From positions 62,001 to 126,000 of the forward strand of contig JADKAQ010000017.1 of assembly GCA_016719105.1 (NCBI GenBank): a stretch of 64,000 nt of DNA. Direction: 5' to 3'. Made by a program: the position numbers and the translations under genes. Below are positions 35,479-43,857 of this stretch, piece by piece; positions within the stretch are counted from its first letter, which is position 1; each line of letters begins with the position of its first letter. The notes beneath the pieces were generated by a model. It was given only the letters and a program-made list of their open reading frames with translations, ran no database searches and was not told where the DNA came from. The stretch comes from Gemmatimonadota bacterium (GTDB taxonomy: Bacteria > Gemmatimonadota > Gemmatimonadetes > Gemmatimonadales > Gemmatimonadaceae).

Positions 35479-36990
35479 ATGCCGTCCCTCCTTCGCACGC
35501 GGTTCCTCGTCATCGGCAGCGGTGTCGCCGGGTTGCACACGGCGTGGCGGGCTGCGGCCAACGGCGAGGTCCTCGTGCTCACGAAGCGCACGTTGCACGA
35601 CAGCGCGACCTCGTACGCCCAGGGCGGGATTGCGGCGGCGCTGGGCGCCGGCGACTCACCGGAGCTGCACCGGCAGGACACACTCGCCGCCGGTGCCGCG
35701 CTCTGCGATCGCGAGGCGGTCGAGGTGCTGGTGGAGGAAGGGCCGGCGCGCGTGCGCGAGTTGCAACTGGCGGGGGCGGCCTTCGACCTCGGCACCGACG
35801 GCAAGCTCAAGCTCGGGCGCGAGGCCGCGCACTCGCGCCGGCGCATCGTGCACGCGCACGGTGATCGCACGGGGGCCGAGGTGGCGCGTACGCTCATCGA
35901 GCGCGTGCGGGCCACCAAGAGCGCGAGCGTCCTGGAGCACGCCCGCGTGCTGGAACTCATCGTCGAGAAGGGGCGCTGTGCGGGCGTGCGGGCCAGCGTG
36001 ATGGGGCAGGCGGTGGAGATTCGCGCCGACGCGACCGTCTTCGCCTCGGGCGGGTGCGGGCAGATCTACCGGTACACGACCAACCCGGTCGTCGCCACCG
36101 GTGACGGCTTCGCCATTGCGCACCGCGCGGGGGTGCGGCTGGCGGACATGGAGTTCGTGCAGTTCCACCCCACGGCGCTCGACACCCCGGAAAACCCGCT
36201 CGCCCTCATCTCCGAGGCGGTGCGGGGCGAGGGGGCGACGTTGTGCAATGCCGATGGCGAACGCTTCATGCTCGGTCGCCACAAGCTCGCGGAGCTGGCC
36301 CCGCGAGACGTGGTGGCGCGCGAGATCTTTCGCGAACGGCAGCGCACCGGCGAGGTCTTCCTTGACGCGCGCAAGATCGGCCCCGGCTTCGTGCAGCGTT
36401 TTCCGGGGATCTTCTCGCTCTGCCAGCACCGCGGGATCGATCCGCGTCGCGACCTCATCCCGGTCACCCCGGCGGCGCACTACATGATGGGAGGGATCGT
36501 CACCGACCTCGCCGGGCGCTCGTCGCTCCCGCACCTGTATGCCTGCGGCGAGGTGGCGTGCACGGGGGTGCACGGGGCCAATCGCCTCGCCTCCAACTCG
36601 CTGCTGGAAGGGCTCGTCTTTGCCGAACGTGTGGCGCGCGACATGCACTCGGCGCCGCGCACCGCCGTTCCGCGCAAGGCGGGGCAGTGGGACGTCCCGC
36701 CGCTCTTCGATCGCGGGGCCGCGCAGGTGGCGGCCGACAGCATTCGCCAGTTGATGTGGGACCACGCAGCCATCGACCGCAACGCGCGCGGGCTGCGCAA
36801 GTGCCTCAACGCCCTCAACGACATCCACGCGCGTCTCGACGAGGGGATGACCGAGGAGCGCAACATGTGCGAGACGGCGCGCCTGGTCGCGGCGGCGGCG
36901 CTGGCGCGGCGCGAGTCGCGCGGCGGGCACTATCGCAGCGATTACCCGAAGGCCAAGGGGGAGTGGCGCGGCAAGCACATCGAGTGGTGA
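35479..36990 (+). CDS. nadB: L-aspartate oxidase
   Basis: This 503-residue FAD enzyme converts L-aspartate to iminoaspartate, the first step of de novo NAD synthesis. It has the FAD-binding VIGSGVAGL, the loop SYAQGGIAAAL, the substrate-domain motif VQFHPTAL and the C-terminal FAD region AHYMMGGIVTDLAGR...HGANRLASNSLLEGLVF. The C-terminal helical domain (~420-500) is present and ends at a normal length. Its product is used by NadA, which is encoded 4.5 kb downstream on the same strand after a copper cassette, with NadC following. The start at 35479 gives the flavin fold at once. No other FRD/SDH partner is near, supporting NadB rather than a fumarate reductase subunit. Confidence 0.96.
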   Translation: MPSLLRTRFLVIGSGVAGLHTAWRAAANGEVLVLTKRTLHDSATSYAQGGIAAALGAGDSPELHRQDTLAAGAALCDREAVEVLVEEGPARVRELQLAGAAFDLGTDGKLKLGREAAHSRRRIVHAHGDRTGAEVARTLIERVRATKSASVLEHARVLELIVEKGRCAGVRASVMGQAVEIRADATVFASGGCGQIYRYTTNPVVATGDGFAIAHRAGVRLADMEFVQFHPTALDTPENPLALISEAVRGEGATLCNADGERFMLGRHKLAELAPRDVVAREIFRERQRTGEVFLDARKIGPGFVQRFPGIFSLCQHRGIDPRRDLIPVTPAAHYMMGGIVTDLAGRSSLPHLYACGEVACTGVHGANRLASNSLLEGLVFAERVARDMHSAPRTAVPRKAGQWDVPPLFDRGAAQVAADSIRQLMWDHAAIDRNARGLRKCLNALNDIHARLDEGMTEERNMCETARLVAAAALARRESRGGHYRSDYPKAKGEWRGKHIEW

Positions 36991-37005
36991 GTCGCCGTGC
37001 GATGG

Positions 37006-37100
37006 TCGCGCGCGTGGATTGACGCGTCGCGCGATTGCCGCGCGCGTGGCTTGACGCGTCGCGCGATTGACGCGCCCGGCGGTTTGACGCGCCGGGCGCG
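37006..37100 (+). repeat. 32-bp tandem repeat with four TTGACGCG boxes
   Basis: Two adjacent 32-bp units (37006-37037 and 37038-37069) are identical at 30 of 32 positions, followed by a degraded third unit. The core TTGACGCG starts at 37019, 37051, 37067 and 37084, that is at spacings of 32, 16 and 17 bases. The array fills the gap between nadB and the copper cassette. The last TTGACG doubles as a -35 element. It looks like a cluster of binding sites for a regulator. Confidence 0.75.
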
Positions 37101-37112
37101 TATCGGTAGGTT
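37084..37112 (+). promoter_or_regulatory. Candidate sigma70-type promoter of the copper cassette
   Basis: TTGACG (37084-37089), a 17-base spacer and TAGGTT (37107-37112) match the consensus layout. The ATG at 37119 follows after only six bases, so the transcript would be leaderless or nearly so. Confidence 0.5.
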
Positions 37113-37118
37113 CGCCGC

Positions 37119-37592
37119 ATGATTCGCCCCTCGTGCGTGCGCCGGCTCGGCGCGGCGGCACTCGCGCTCTGGTTCGGCATCTTCATGGCCGAATCGGTGA
37201 TGCTTGGTGCCTGCCCCATGCACGGTGGCGGCGAGGGCGGGGCGGCGCACGCGGAGATGAGCGGGGTGCCGCACGCGGCGATGAGCGCGGCGGCGCACGC
37301 GCAGGTGACGGCCGCGACGCCGGCGAGCACGGCGGGGGCGCATCTCCACCACACGGCGGCGCCTAGCGGGGACGACGCCGAGGCGCCGAAGACTCCGTCG
37401 CCGTGCGACTGCCTGGCCCAGTGCCTCGGCGGGGCGGTGGTCGCCGTCGCGCCACCACTCCTCACGCTTGACGTGTCGGTGGTGCAGGCGGCATCGGCCG
37501 CGGTCGTGCCGGCGGAGCGGGCACCGCGCTCCCTGGCGCCGCACCGCCTCCCCTTCGCCATCCCGCCCCCCGCGGGCGTGCGGGCAGCCTAA
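37119..37592 (+). CDS. Small exported His/Met-rich protein, putative metal binder
   Basis: This 157-residue protein has an N-terminal hydrophobic segment (~11-30, LGAAALALWFGIFMAESVML) followed by many His and Met residues (CPMHGGG, HAEMSGVPHAAMSAAAHAQ, HLHH) and a cysteine pair CDCLAQC. A second hydrophobic stretch (~105-118) may be membrane associated. No family is recognised with confidence; it resembles short membrane proteins that accompany copper genes. Position at the head of mbnP-mbnH-copC-copD, and the residue content, suggest copper or another soft metal. The stop codon TAA lies in GCCTAAC. A 258-bp gap with no clear gene separates it from mbnP. Confidence 0.7.
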   Translation: MIRPSCVRRLGAAALALWFGIFMAESVMLGACPMHGGGEGGAAHAEMSGVPHAAMSAAAHAQVTAATPASTAGAHLHHTAAPSGDDAEAPKTPSPCDCLAQCLGGAVVAVAPPLLTLDVSVVQAASAAVVPAERAPRSLAPHRLPFAIPPPAGVRAA

Positions 37593-37850
37593 CGACGATC
37601 CCGCGCCCGGGCCCTGCCCTGGCGTGGCGAACGCCCGCACGTCGCGCACCCGCGATGGTGCCGCGTCCCCAGCCGGGGACGACGGCGCTCGTTGCCGGCG
37701 ACGGAGGGTCATCCCCCGCGTGGTGGCGGGAGAGAGTCGTTGCGAGGCGCCCGCTTCCGATGATTGGACTCGGAATCACGCCGCTCGCCCCTGTGCGCTC
37801 GCCCCATTCGTGGCGGTCGGGCGCCTTCACGTCACGCACTCCTGGACGAC

Positions 37851-38768
37851 ATGACTCCTGCATCCCTTCGCGTCGCGCGCCTGCGGGCCGTGCGCGCGCT
37901 CTCACTTGTCGCACTCCTCGCGGCGCCGGTCGGCGCCGCGCACGCGCAGTCGAGTGCCTCCCAACCGGTCGCCCTGCGCTTTCGAGCGACGGTCGACAAC
38001 CAGCCGTTTGCCTGCGGCCAGTCGTACTCGGGGATCGGCACCACCAAGGGGACGATCTCCGTCACCGATTTCCGCTTCTACGTGCACGACGTGCGCCTCG
38101 TCGACGCCAGCGGGCGCGAGGTCGCCGTCCAACTCGACTCGGACGGACTCTGGCAGTCGAATGGCGTGGCACTGCTCGACTTCGAGGATGGGAGCGGTCC
38201 CTGCTCCAACGGCAACGCCGAGTTGCGCGACGTGGTGGTCGGCAGCGCGCCGGCCGGGAGCTACACCGGCGTGCGCTTCACGGTTGGCGTTCCGTTCGAC
38301 CTCAACCACCGCGACCTCACGCAGCAGCCGTCGCCGCTCTCCCTGTCGCGTTTGTTCTGGGCGTGGAACTCCGGGTACAAGTTCATGCGCATCGACATGA
38401 AGTCCGGGCCGACGCAATCGTGGGTCCTGCACCTCGGCAGCACGGAGTGCCTCCCCACCGGGACGCCGTCGACGATTCCCACCAAGTGCGCGTGGGGGAA
38501 CCGTCCCGAGATCGCCTTCGCATCGTTTGACCTGTCGCGCGATGTCGTTAACCTCGACCTGGCCGCGATGCTGCGGACGGCGAACGTCTCGGTGAATCAG
38601 CCGAAAACGGCGATGGGGTGCATGTCGGGGCAGGCCGACTCGGACTGCGCCCCGGTCTTCGCGGCGCTGGGGCTCCCCTTCGGCACCACCAAGGGTGGGG
38701 GACAGTGGGCCTTCTCCGTGGCACGCGGCGGTGGGGCGGCGGGCAACGCTCCGGCTGCCGCCCGGTGA
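37851..38768 (+). CDS. mbnP: MbnP family copper-binding periplasmic protein
   Basis: This 305-residue exported protein has a signal peptide (1-33, ending AHAQ). It matches the MbnP/four-Cys metallo-mystery-pair family: VTDFRFYVHDVRLVD, GSGPCSNG, the conserved segment LFWAWNSGYKFMRID, STECLPTG, NRPEIAF and the late MGCMSGQADSDC. In studied members, a Trp of this protein is oxidised to kynurenine by its partner MbnH and the product binds copper; a Trp-rich WAWN segment is present here. Its stop overlaps the start of mbnH by four bases (GTGA), which supports a working pair. No methanobactin precursor was recognised, so this is the methanobactin-independent type. Confidence 0.9.
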   Translation: MTPASLRVARLRAVRALSLVALLAAPVGAAHAQSSASQPVALRFRATVDNQPFACGQSYSGIGTTKGTISVTDFRFYVHDVRLVDASGREVAVQLDSDGLWQSNGVALLDFEDGSGPCSNGNAELRDVVVGSAPAGSYTGVRFTVGVPFDLNHRDLTQQPSPLSLSRLFWAWNSGYKFMRIDMKSGPTQSWVLHLGSTECLPTGTPSTIPTKCAWGNRPEIAFASFDLSRDVVNLDLAAMLRTANVSVNQPKTAMGCMSGQADSDCAPVFAALGLPFGTTKGGGQWAFSVARGGGAAGNAPAAAR

Positions 38769-40006
38769 GTCCCGTGTCACGCGCGCACACGTTGCGGCTG
38801 GCGGCGATCGTCGCGCTCGTGGGGTCGGGCGTCGCCGTCGCCAGTGCGCGACCGTCGATCGCTCGGCCACGCGCGGCGTCGACCGCGGTGGCCGACTACG
38901 AGTGGCGGCTCCCTCCTGGCTTTCCGCGTCCGCGCGTCCCCGCCGACAACCCGATGTCGGAGGGGAAGGTCGAGCTCGGGCGGCGCCTGTTCTACGACGT
39001 GCGCCTCTCGGGGAACCAGACCTTCAGCTGCGCCTCCTGTCACCAGCAGGCGCGCGCCTTTGCCGATGCCCTGCCACGCGGCGTCGGCTCCACCGGCGAG
39101 GTGCATCCGCGTGGCAGCATGTCGTTGGCCAACGTGGCGTACTCCCCGGCGCTCACGTGGGCCAATCCGAACATGAAGCGCCTCGAACAGCAGGCGCTCG
39201 TCCCCATGTTCGGCGAGTCGCCGGTGGAACTCGGCCTGGCCGGGAAGGACGACGAGCTGCTCGCCCGCCTGCGTGGCGACGCCGACTACCCACGCCTGTT
39301 CGCCGAGTCGTTCCCGAGCGATGCGGCGCCGATCTCGCTGGTGAACATCACGCGTGCCCTCGCCGCCTTCGAGCGCACGCTCATCTCCGGCAACTCGCCG
39401 TACGATCGCTTCGAGCGCGGCGACACGTCCGCGCTGTCACCCGCCGCCCGGCGTGGCGCGCAGGCCTTCTTTGGCGAGACGCTGGAGTGCTTTCACTGCC
39501 ACGGCGGATTCAACTTCACCAACACCGTGGACTTCGTCGGGAAGGGGTTCGTCGAGGTCGAGTTCCACAACACCGGCCTGTACAACCTCCGGGGGACCGG
39601 CGCCTATCCGGCGGATAACCCCGGGCTCAAGGAACACAGCGGCGACCCCGCCGACATGGGGAAGTTCAAGGCACCGACGCTGCGCAATATCGCGGTGACC
39701 GCTCCCTACATGCACGATGGATCGGTCCGCACGCTGGCGGAGGTGATCGCGCACTACGCAGCCGGTGGTCGCACCGTGCATGCCGGGCCGAACGCCGGCG
39801 TCGGGCGTCGCAATCCGTACAAGAGCGGCTTCGTGAAGGGGTTCACGCTCACGCCGCGCGAGCGCGCCGACCTCCTCGCCTTCCTCCACTCGCTCACCGA
39901 TTCGTCCTTCCTCGCCGATCCACGATTGGCGAATCCCTTCGCCCGTCCGGCGGCCCCAGGCGCGGCCCATGCGGCGCCGAGTGGCGCACCGTCTCGTGAC
40001 AGGTGA
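38765..40006 (+). CDS. mbnH: MbnH-like di-heme cytochrome c peroxidase family enzyme
   Basis: This 413-residue enzyme belongs to the MauG/bacterial cytochrome c peroxidase family. A leader (~1-30) exports it. There are two haem c sites: CASCHQQ (near residue 84) and CFHCHGG (~245). DLPRGVG-like and LANVAYSPALTWANP segments and GKFKAPTLRNIAVTAPYMHDGS are the usual family landmarks. MbnH enzymes use peroxide to form a high-valent di-iron haem state that modifies a Trp of MbnP. The GTG start lies inside the stop of mbnP. Cytochrome c maturation genes must lie elsewhere. A simple peroxidase role is the alternative, but the mbnP neighbour argues against it. Confidence 0.9.
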   Translation: MSPVSRAHTLRLAAIVALVGSGVAVASARPSIARPRAASTAVADYEWRLPPGFPRPRVPADNPMSEGKVELGRRLFYDVRLSGNQTFSCASCHQQARAFADALPRGVGSTGEVHPRGSMSLANVAYSPALTWANPNMKRLEQQALVPMFGESPVELGLAGKDDELLARLRGDADYPRLFAESFPSDAAPISLVNITRALAAFERTLISGNSPYDRFERGDTSALSPAARRGAQAFFGETLECFHCHGGFNFTNTVDFVGKGFVEVEFHNTGLYNLRGTGAYPADNPGLKEHSGDPADMGKFKAPTLRNIAVTAPYMHDGSVRTLAEVIAHYAAGGRTVHAGPNAGVGRRNPYKSGFVKGFTLTPRERADLLAFLHSLTDSSFLADPRLANPFARPAAPGAAHAAPSGAPSRDR

Positions 40007-40035
40007 TAGTCTTCAACGCCTCACCCCCTCATCCA

Positions 40036-40500
40036 ATGATTCCGACCTTTCGTACTGTATCGCGCATGGCCACGACGCTCGGCCTTTCGCTCGCCGGCCT
40101 GCTGGCGGTGTCGCTCCCGATCCGCGGCGCCATTCCATCTGCGAACGCGGCCGCGCTGGCCCCGGGCGTGGCGTCGAGCAACGCCCCGTTCCATCTGCGA
40201 CTCGAGAAGTCCGAACCGTCCAAGGGGGCGGTGCTCGACGCATCGCCCACCGTGATCCGACTCTTCTTCTCCCTCCCGCCCGAGATGGCCGTGACCGCGA
40301 TCAAGCTCTCGGACGCGGCCGACAACGCCATCACGCTCTCCGCGCCGCGACGCGGGGCTGGGGCCAAGGACCCTGTCGAGGCTGACGTGAAGCAGGCGCT
40401 CGCCGCGGGAACGTACACGGTCTCGTGGAAGACGTCGTCGAAGGACGGTCACCCGATCAAGGGCGACTTCACCTTCACGGTCAAGTCCGCGGGCAACTAG
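40036..40500 (+). CDS. copC: CopC domain copper-binding protein
   Basis: This is a 154-residue periplasmic protein with a signal peptide (to about residue 38, SANAA) and a CopC/YobA beta-barrel domain. The motif HLRLEKSEPSKGAVLDASP gives the N-terminal His and the typical SxPxxGA turn; the C-terminal DGHPIKGDFTFTV carries the second copper His. CopC buffers copper in the periplasm and hands it to CopD. The start could instead be GTG 40003, which overlaps the mbnH stop as GTGA like the mbnP-mbnH junction and would add eleven residues before the leader. copD begins six bases after the stop. Confidence 0.88.
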   Translation: MIPTFRTVSRMATTLGLSLAGLLAVSLPIRGAIPSANAAALAPGVASSNAPFHLRLEKSEPSKGAVLDASPTVIRLFFSLPPEMAVTAIKLSDAADNAITLSAPRRGAGAKDPVEADVKQALAAGTYTVSWKTSSKDGHPIKGDFTFTVKSAGN

Positions 40501-40506
40501 CGGGTG

Positions 40507-41415
40507 ATGGCGCTCCTCGTCGGCGAGACGGCGCAGGCGGTCGTTCGCGCGCTGCTCTTCGCCGGGATCATGGGGGTCGTGGGCGGGACGCTCTTCGCGT
40601 ACCGCCTCGCCCCCGCGTTCGATGGGGAGGCGCTTCAGGCGGAGGCGCGCGTGGGAGCGAAACGCGTGTTGCGCCTGGCGGGTGTGCTCCTGTCTGTCGT
40701 CGTCGCCTGGCGTCTCGTGCAGCAGGCGGCGGCGTTTGCCGATGCCCCAGAGCTGTGGCGGTCGGCGGTCGGGTTGGTCATCACGAAGACGACATGGGGC
40801 ACGGGGTGGCTCGTCCAGGCCGTGGCCGTTCCGCTCGTCCTCGCCTCGGCGCTGCGCGAGCGGTCGTCGGGCGGCGTGGCGCCGTTCACGTTAGGCGCCG
40901 GGCTGCTCGCGCTGGCCGCGTCGCCGGCGCTCTCGGGGCACGCGATCGGGGCGCCGCGCCTCGCCACCGTCGCAGTGGTCCTCGACACGGTGCACGTCGT
41001 TGCCGCCGGCGCGTGGCTCGGGACGCTCGCCGTCGTGGCGTGGGTCGCCCTCCCCCTCGCACGACGCGCCCCCGACGGCACCATGCTGCGCGTGCTGGCG
41101 CGCTTCTCTCCCATCGCCCTCGCCAGTGCGGCGGCCCTCGCCGCGAGCGGTGTCTTCGCGTCGTGGCTGCATCTCGAGTCGCTGCAGGCGCTGTGGGCCA
41201 CCGACTACGGCATGATGCTCGTCCGGAAACTCGTGGTCCTCGCCGGCGTGGCCGCAACCGGAGCCTACAACTGGAAAGTTGTCACGCCGCGGCTCACGAC
41301 CGCTGCCGGGTTGCCGTCGCTCCGCCGGTCGGTGGCCATCGAACTCACCCTCGCCGTCGTCCTGGTCGCGATCACGGCCGTTCTCGTCGCCACCCCCCTG
41401 CCGGCCGAGGGGTAG
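40507..41415 (+). CDS. copD: CopD family copper transport membrane protein
   Basis: This is a 302-residue polytopic inner-membrane protein with about eight helices. The CopD signature appears as SGHAIG and DTVHVVAAGAWLG, where the His residues are thought to contact copper, and the terminal helices hold the KLVVLAGVAATGAYNWKVVTP motif. It probably imports copper delivered by CopC, supplying cuproenzymes such as cytochrome oxidase. An in-frame GTG (40504) directly precedes the chosen ATG. It ends the copper cassette; a 99-bp gap leads to nadA. Confidence 0.9.
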   Translation: MALLVGETAQAVVRALLFAGIMGVVGGTLFAYRLAPAFDGEALQAEARVGAKRVLRLAGVLLSVVVAWRLVQQAAAFADAPELWRSAVGLVITKTTWGTGWLVQAVAVPLVLASALRERSSGGVAPFTLGAGLLALAASPALSGHAIGAPRLATVAVVLDTVHVVAAGAWLGTLAVVAWVALPLARRAPDGTMLRVLARFSPIALASAAALAASGVFASWLHLESLQALWATDYGMMLVRKLVVLAGVAATGAYNWKVVTPRLTTAAGLPSLRRSVAIELTLAVVLVAITAVLVATPLPAEG

Positions 41416-41477
41416 CGCTCGGCGCGGGGGGCCGCGTCGCACGACGGGCTCGGTTCTCGCGACGGCCCGCGGCTCCG

Positions 41478-41507
41478 TGGTCATCGGCACCGCTGGGCGA
41501 CTAGATT
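41478..41507 (+). promoter_or_regulatory. Candidate promoter of nadA
   Basis: TGGTCA (41478-41483), an 18-base spacer and TAGATT (41502-41507). The ATG at 41515 follows after seven bases, again predicting a leaderless message like that at 37119. Confidence 0.4.
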
Positions 41508-41514
41508 GCCGCCC

Positions 41515-42540
<1,026 letters not shown>

Positions 42541-42629
42541 CCGGAACGGAGGAGCGGGGCCGCCGTTTGATGCCGCGGCCATCGGGGTGCCATCGGGAGG
42601 ACCAGGAACCTGCACCGGGGGAGAACGCG

Positions 42630-43556
42630 ATGTCGATGCACGAAGACCCCGTGACGCCGCCGCGCCGTGTCACGCCGCTGGATACGCCAAGCATCGATCG
42701 GCGGACGTTGCTGCGCTTCCCGCTGCACGAGACGCAGGTCGCGGCCCTGGTGCGCAGCGCCCTCGAGGAAGACGGCGCCTTCAACGACGTCACCACCATT
42801 GCCACGGTCCTCAGCGACCGGCGCGCGCGCGCCCGACTGGTGGCGCGCGAAGCCGGCGTGGTCGCCGGGCTCGCGCTCGCGATCGAGGCGTTCCATCAGC
42901 TCGATGACAAGGTGTCGATACGCGTCGATGCCGAGGACGGGACGCGGGTGGCGCGCGGCGACTCGATCCTCTTCCTCTCGGGGCATGCACGCGGCTTGTT
43001 GTCTGCCGAGCGGGTGGCGCTCAACTTCCTGCAGCGCCTGTCGGGCGTGGCGACGCTCACGGCGCGCTATGTGGACGCGGTGAAGGGGACGCGTGCCCGC
43101 ATCCTCGACACGCGCAAGACGACGCCGGGGTGGCGTGCGCTCGAGAAGTACGCCGTGCGCTGTGGTGGCGGGGTGAACCATCGCCTCGACCTCTCGTCGG
43201 CGGTCCTCATCAAGGACAACCACCTCGTGGCAGTCGAGGGAGACGTGGGCGTCGCCATCCGCCGCGCGCGCGACCTGGTCTCGGCATCGGCCACCGTCGA
43301 AGTGGAGTGCGAGACGATCGCCCAGGTGAAGGCCGCCCTCGAGGCGCGCGCCGACATCATCCTGCTGGACAACATGTCGAACGACGAGATGGCGGCGTGC
43401 GTCACGCTTGTCGATGCCCGTGCCGTCGTCGAGGCATCTGGCGGCGTGAACCTGGATACCGTGCGTGGCATCGCGCAGACGGGGGTCGATCACATCTCCG
43501 TGGGCGCACTCACGCACTCGGCGCCGTCGATGGACCTCGCGCTCGACTTCGAGTAG
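42630..43556 (+). CDS. nadC: Nicotinate-nucleotide pyrophosphorylase (carboxylating)
   Basis: This 308-residue enzyme converts quinolinate and PRPP to nicotinate mononucleotide. The QPRTase landmarks are RILDTRKTTPGWRALEKYAV (substrate Arg and Lys), GGGVNHRLDLSSAVLIKDNH, the VEVEC strand, ILLDNMS and the phosphate loop ASGGVNLDTV with HISVGALTHS. ATG 42630 has a GGGGGAG ribosome site seven bases upstream; residues 1-25 are a non-conserved extension. It completes a nadB...nadA-nadC set. The 44-residue zinc ribbon gene follows after 30 bases. Confidence 0.97.
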   Translation: MSMHEDPVTPPRRVTPLDTPSIDRRTLLRFPLHETQVAALVRSALEEDGAFNDVTTIATVLSDRRARARLVAREAGVVAGLALAIEAFHQLDDKVSIRVDAEDGTRVARGDSILFLSGHARGLLSAERVALNFLQRLSGVATLTARYVDAVKGTRARILDTRKTTPGWRALEKYAVRCGGGVNHRLDLSSAVLIKDNHLVAVEGDVGVAIRRARDLVSASATVEVECETIAQVKAALEARADIILLDNMSNDEMAACVTLVDARAVVEASGGVNLDTVRGIAQTGVDHISVGALTHSAPSMDLALDFE

Positions 43557-43586
43557 AGCGTTCGCGCCCCATCCCAGTCCCGCGCC

Positions 43587-43721
43587 ATGCCTGACGAGCC
43601 CCGCCCCATCCCGGGCGCCGAATGCTGCCCGGTCTGCGGCTCCGAGAAGCTGCAGGAGCTGCGCTGCAAGGTCATCTGCCTCAACTGCCGGACGATCCTG
43701 CAGAGCTGCGCCGACTTGTAG
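43587..43721 (+). CDS. 44-residue zinc-ribbon-like protein
   Basis: A short frame begins at ATG 43587 and stops at TAG 43719-43721. It encodes 44 residues with six closely spaced cysteines: CCPVCG (13-18), then CKVICLNC (27-34), and a last Cys near 41. The CxxC pairs are those of a zinc ribbon. Position 30 bases after nadC and just before a strong terminator supports a real last gene of the operon. Function is unknown; small zinc ribbons bind nucleic acid or act as metal buffers. Confidence 0.7.
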   Translation: MPDEPRPIPGAECCPVCGSEKLQELRCKVICLNCRTILQSCADL

Positions 43722-43780
43722 TGACATGGAGGTGCGCGCCCCGTTAGGCGAACGCCGCGACACGACATGGGGCCGTCATG

Positions 43781-43819
43781 CGAAGCGCCCCGAGATCGCG
43801 TGGATCTCGGGGCGCTTCG
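43781..43819. terminator. Bidirectional terminator between the nadC and Ig-like genes
   Basis: A perfect 17-bp stem (CGAAGCGCCCCGAGATC with its complement) and a 5-base loop GCGTG lie between convergent transcripts. Confidence 0.85.
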
Positions 43820-43857
43820 TCACCTCGGTAGGCGTGGAACCGGGTCGGTCGTGCCGA

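Noticed and set aside
37006..37100. Possible replication origin iterons
   Set aside because: No dnaA, parA or DnaA boxes nearby and no AT-rich unwinding region. A promoter/operator array fits better.
37593..37850. Methanobactin precursor peptide between the His/Met protein and mbnP
   Set aside because: No short frame with a Cys-containing core and leader was recognised, and no mbnB/mbnC genes are present.
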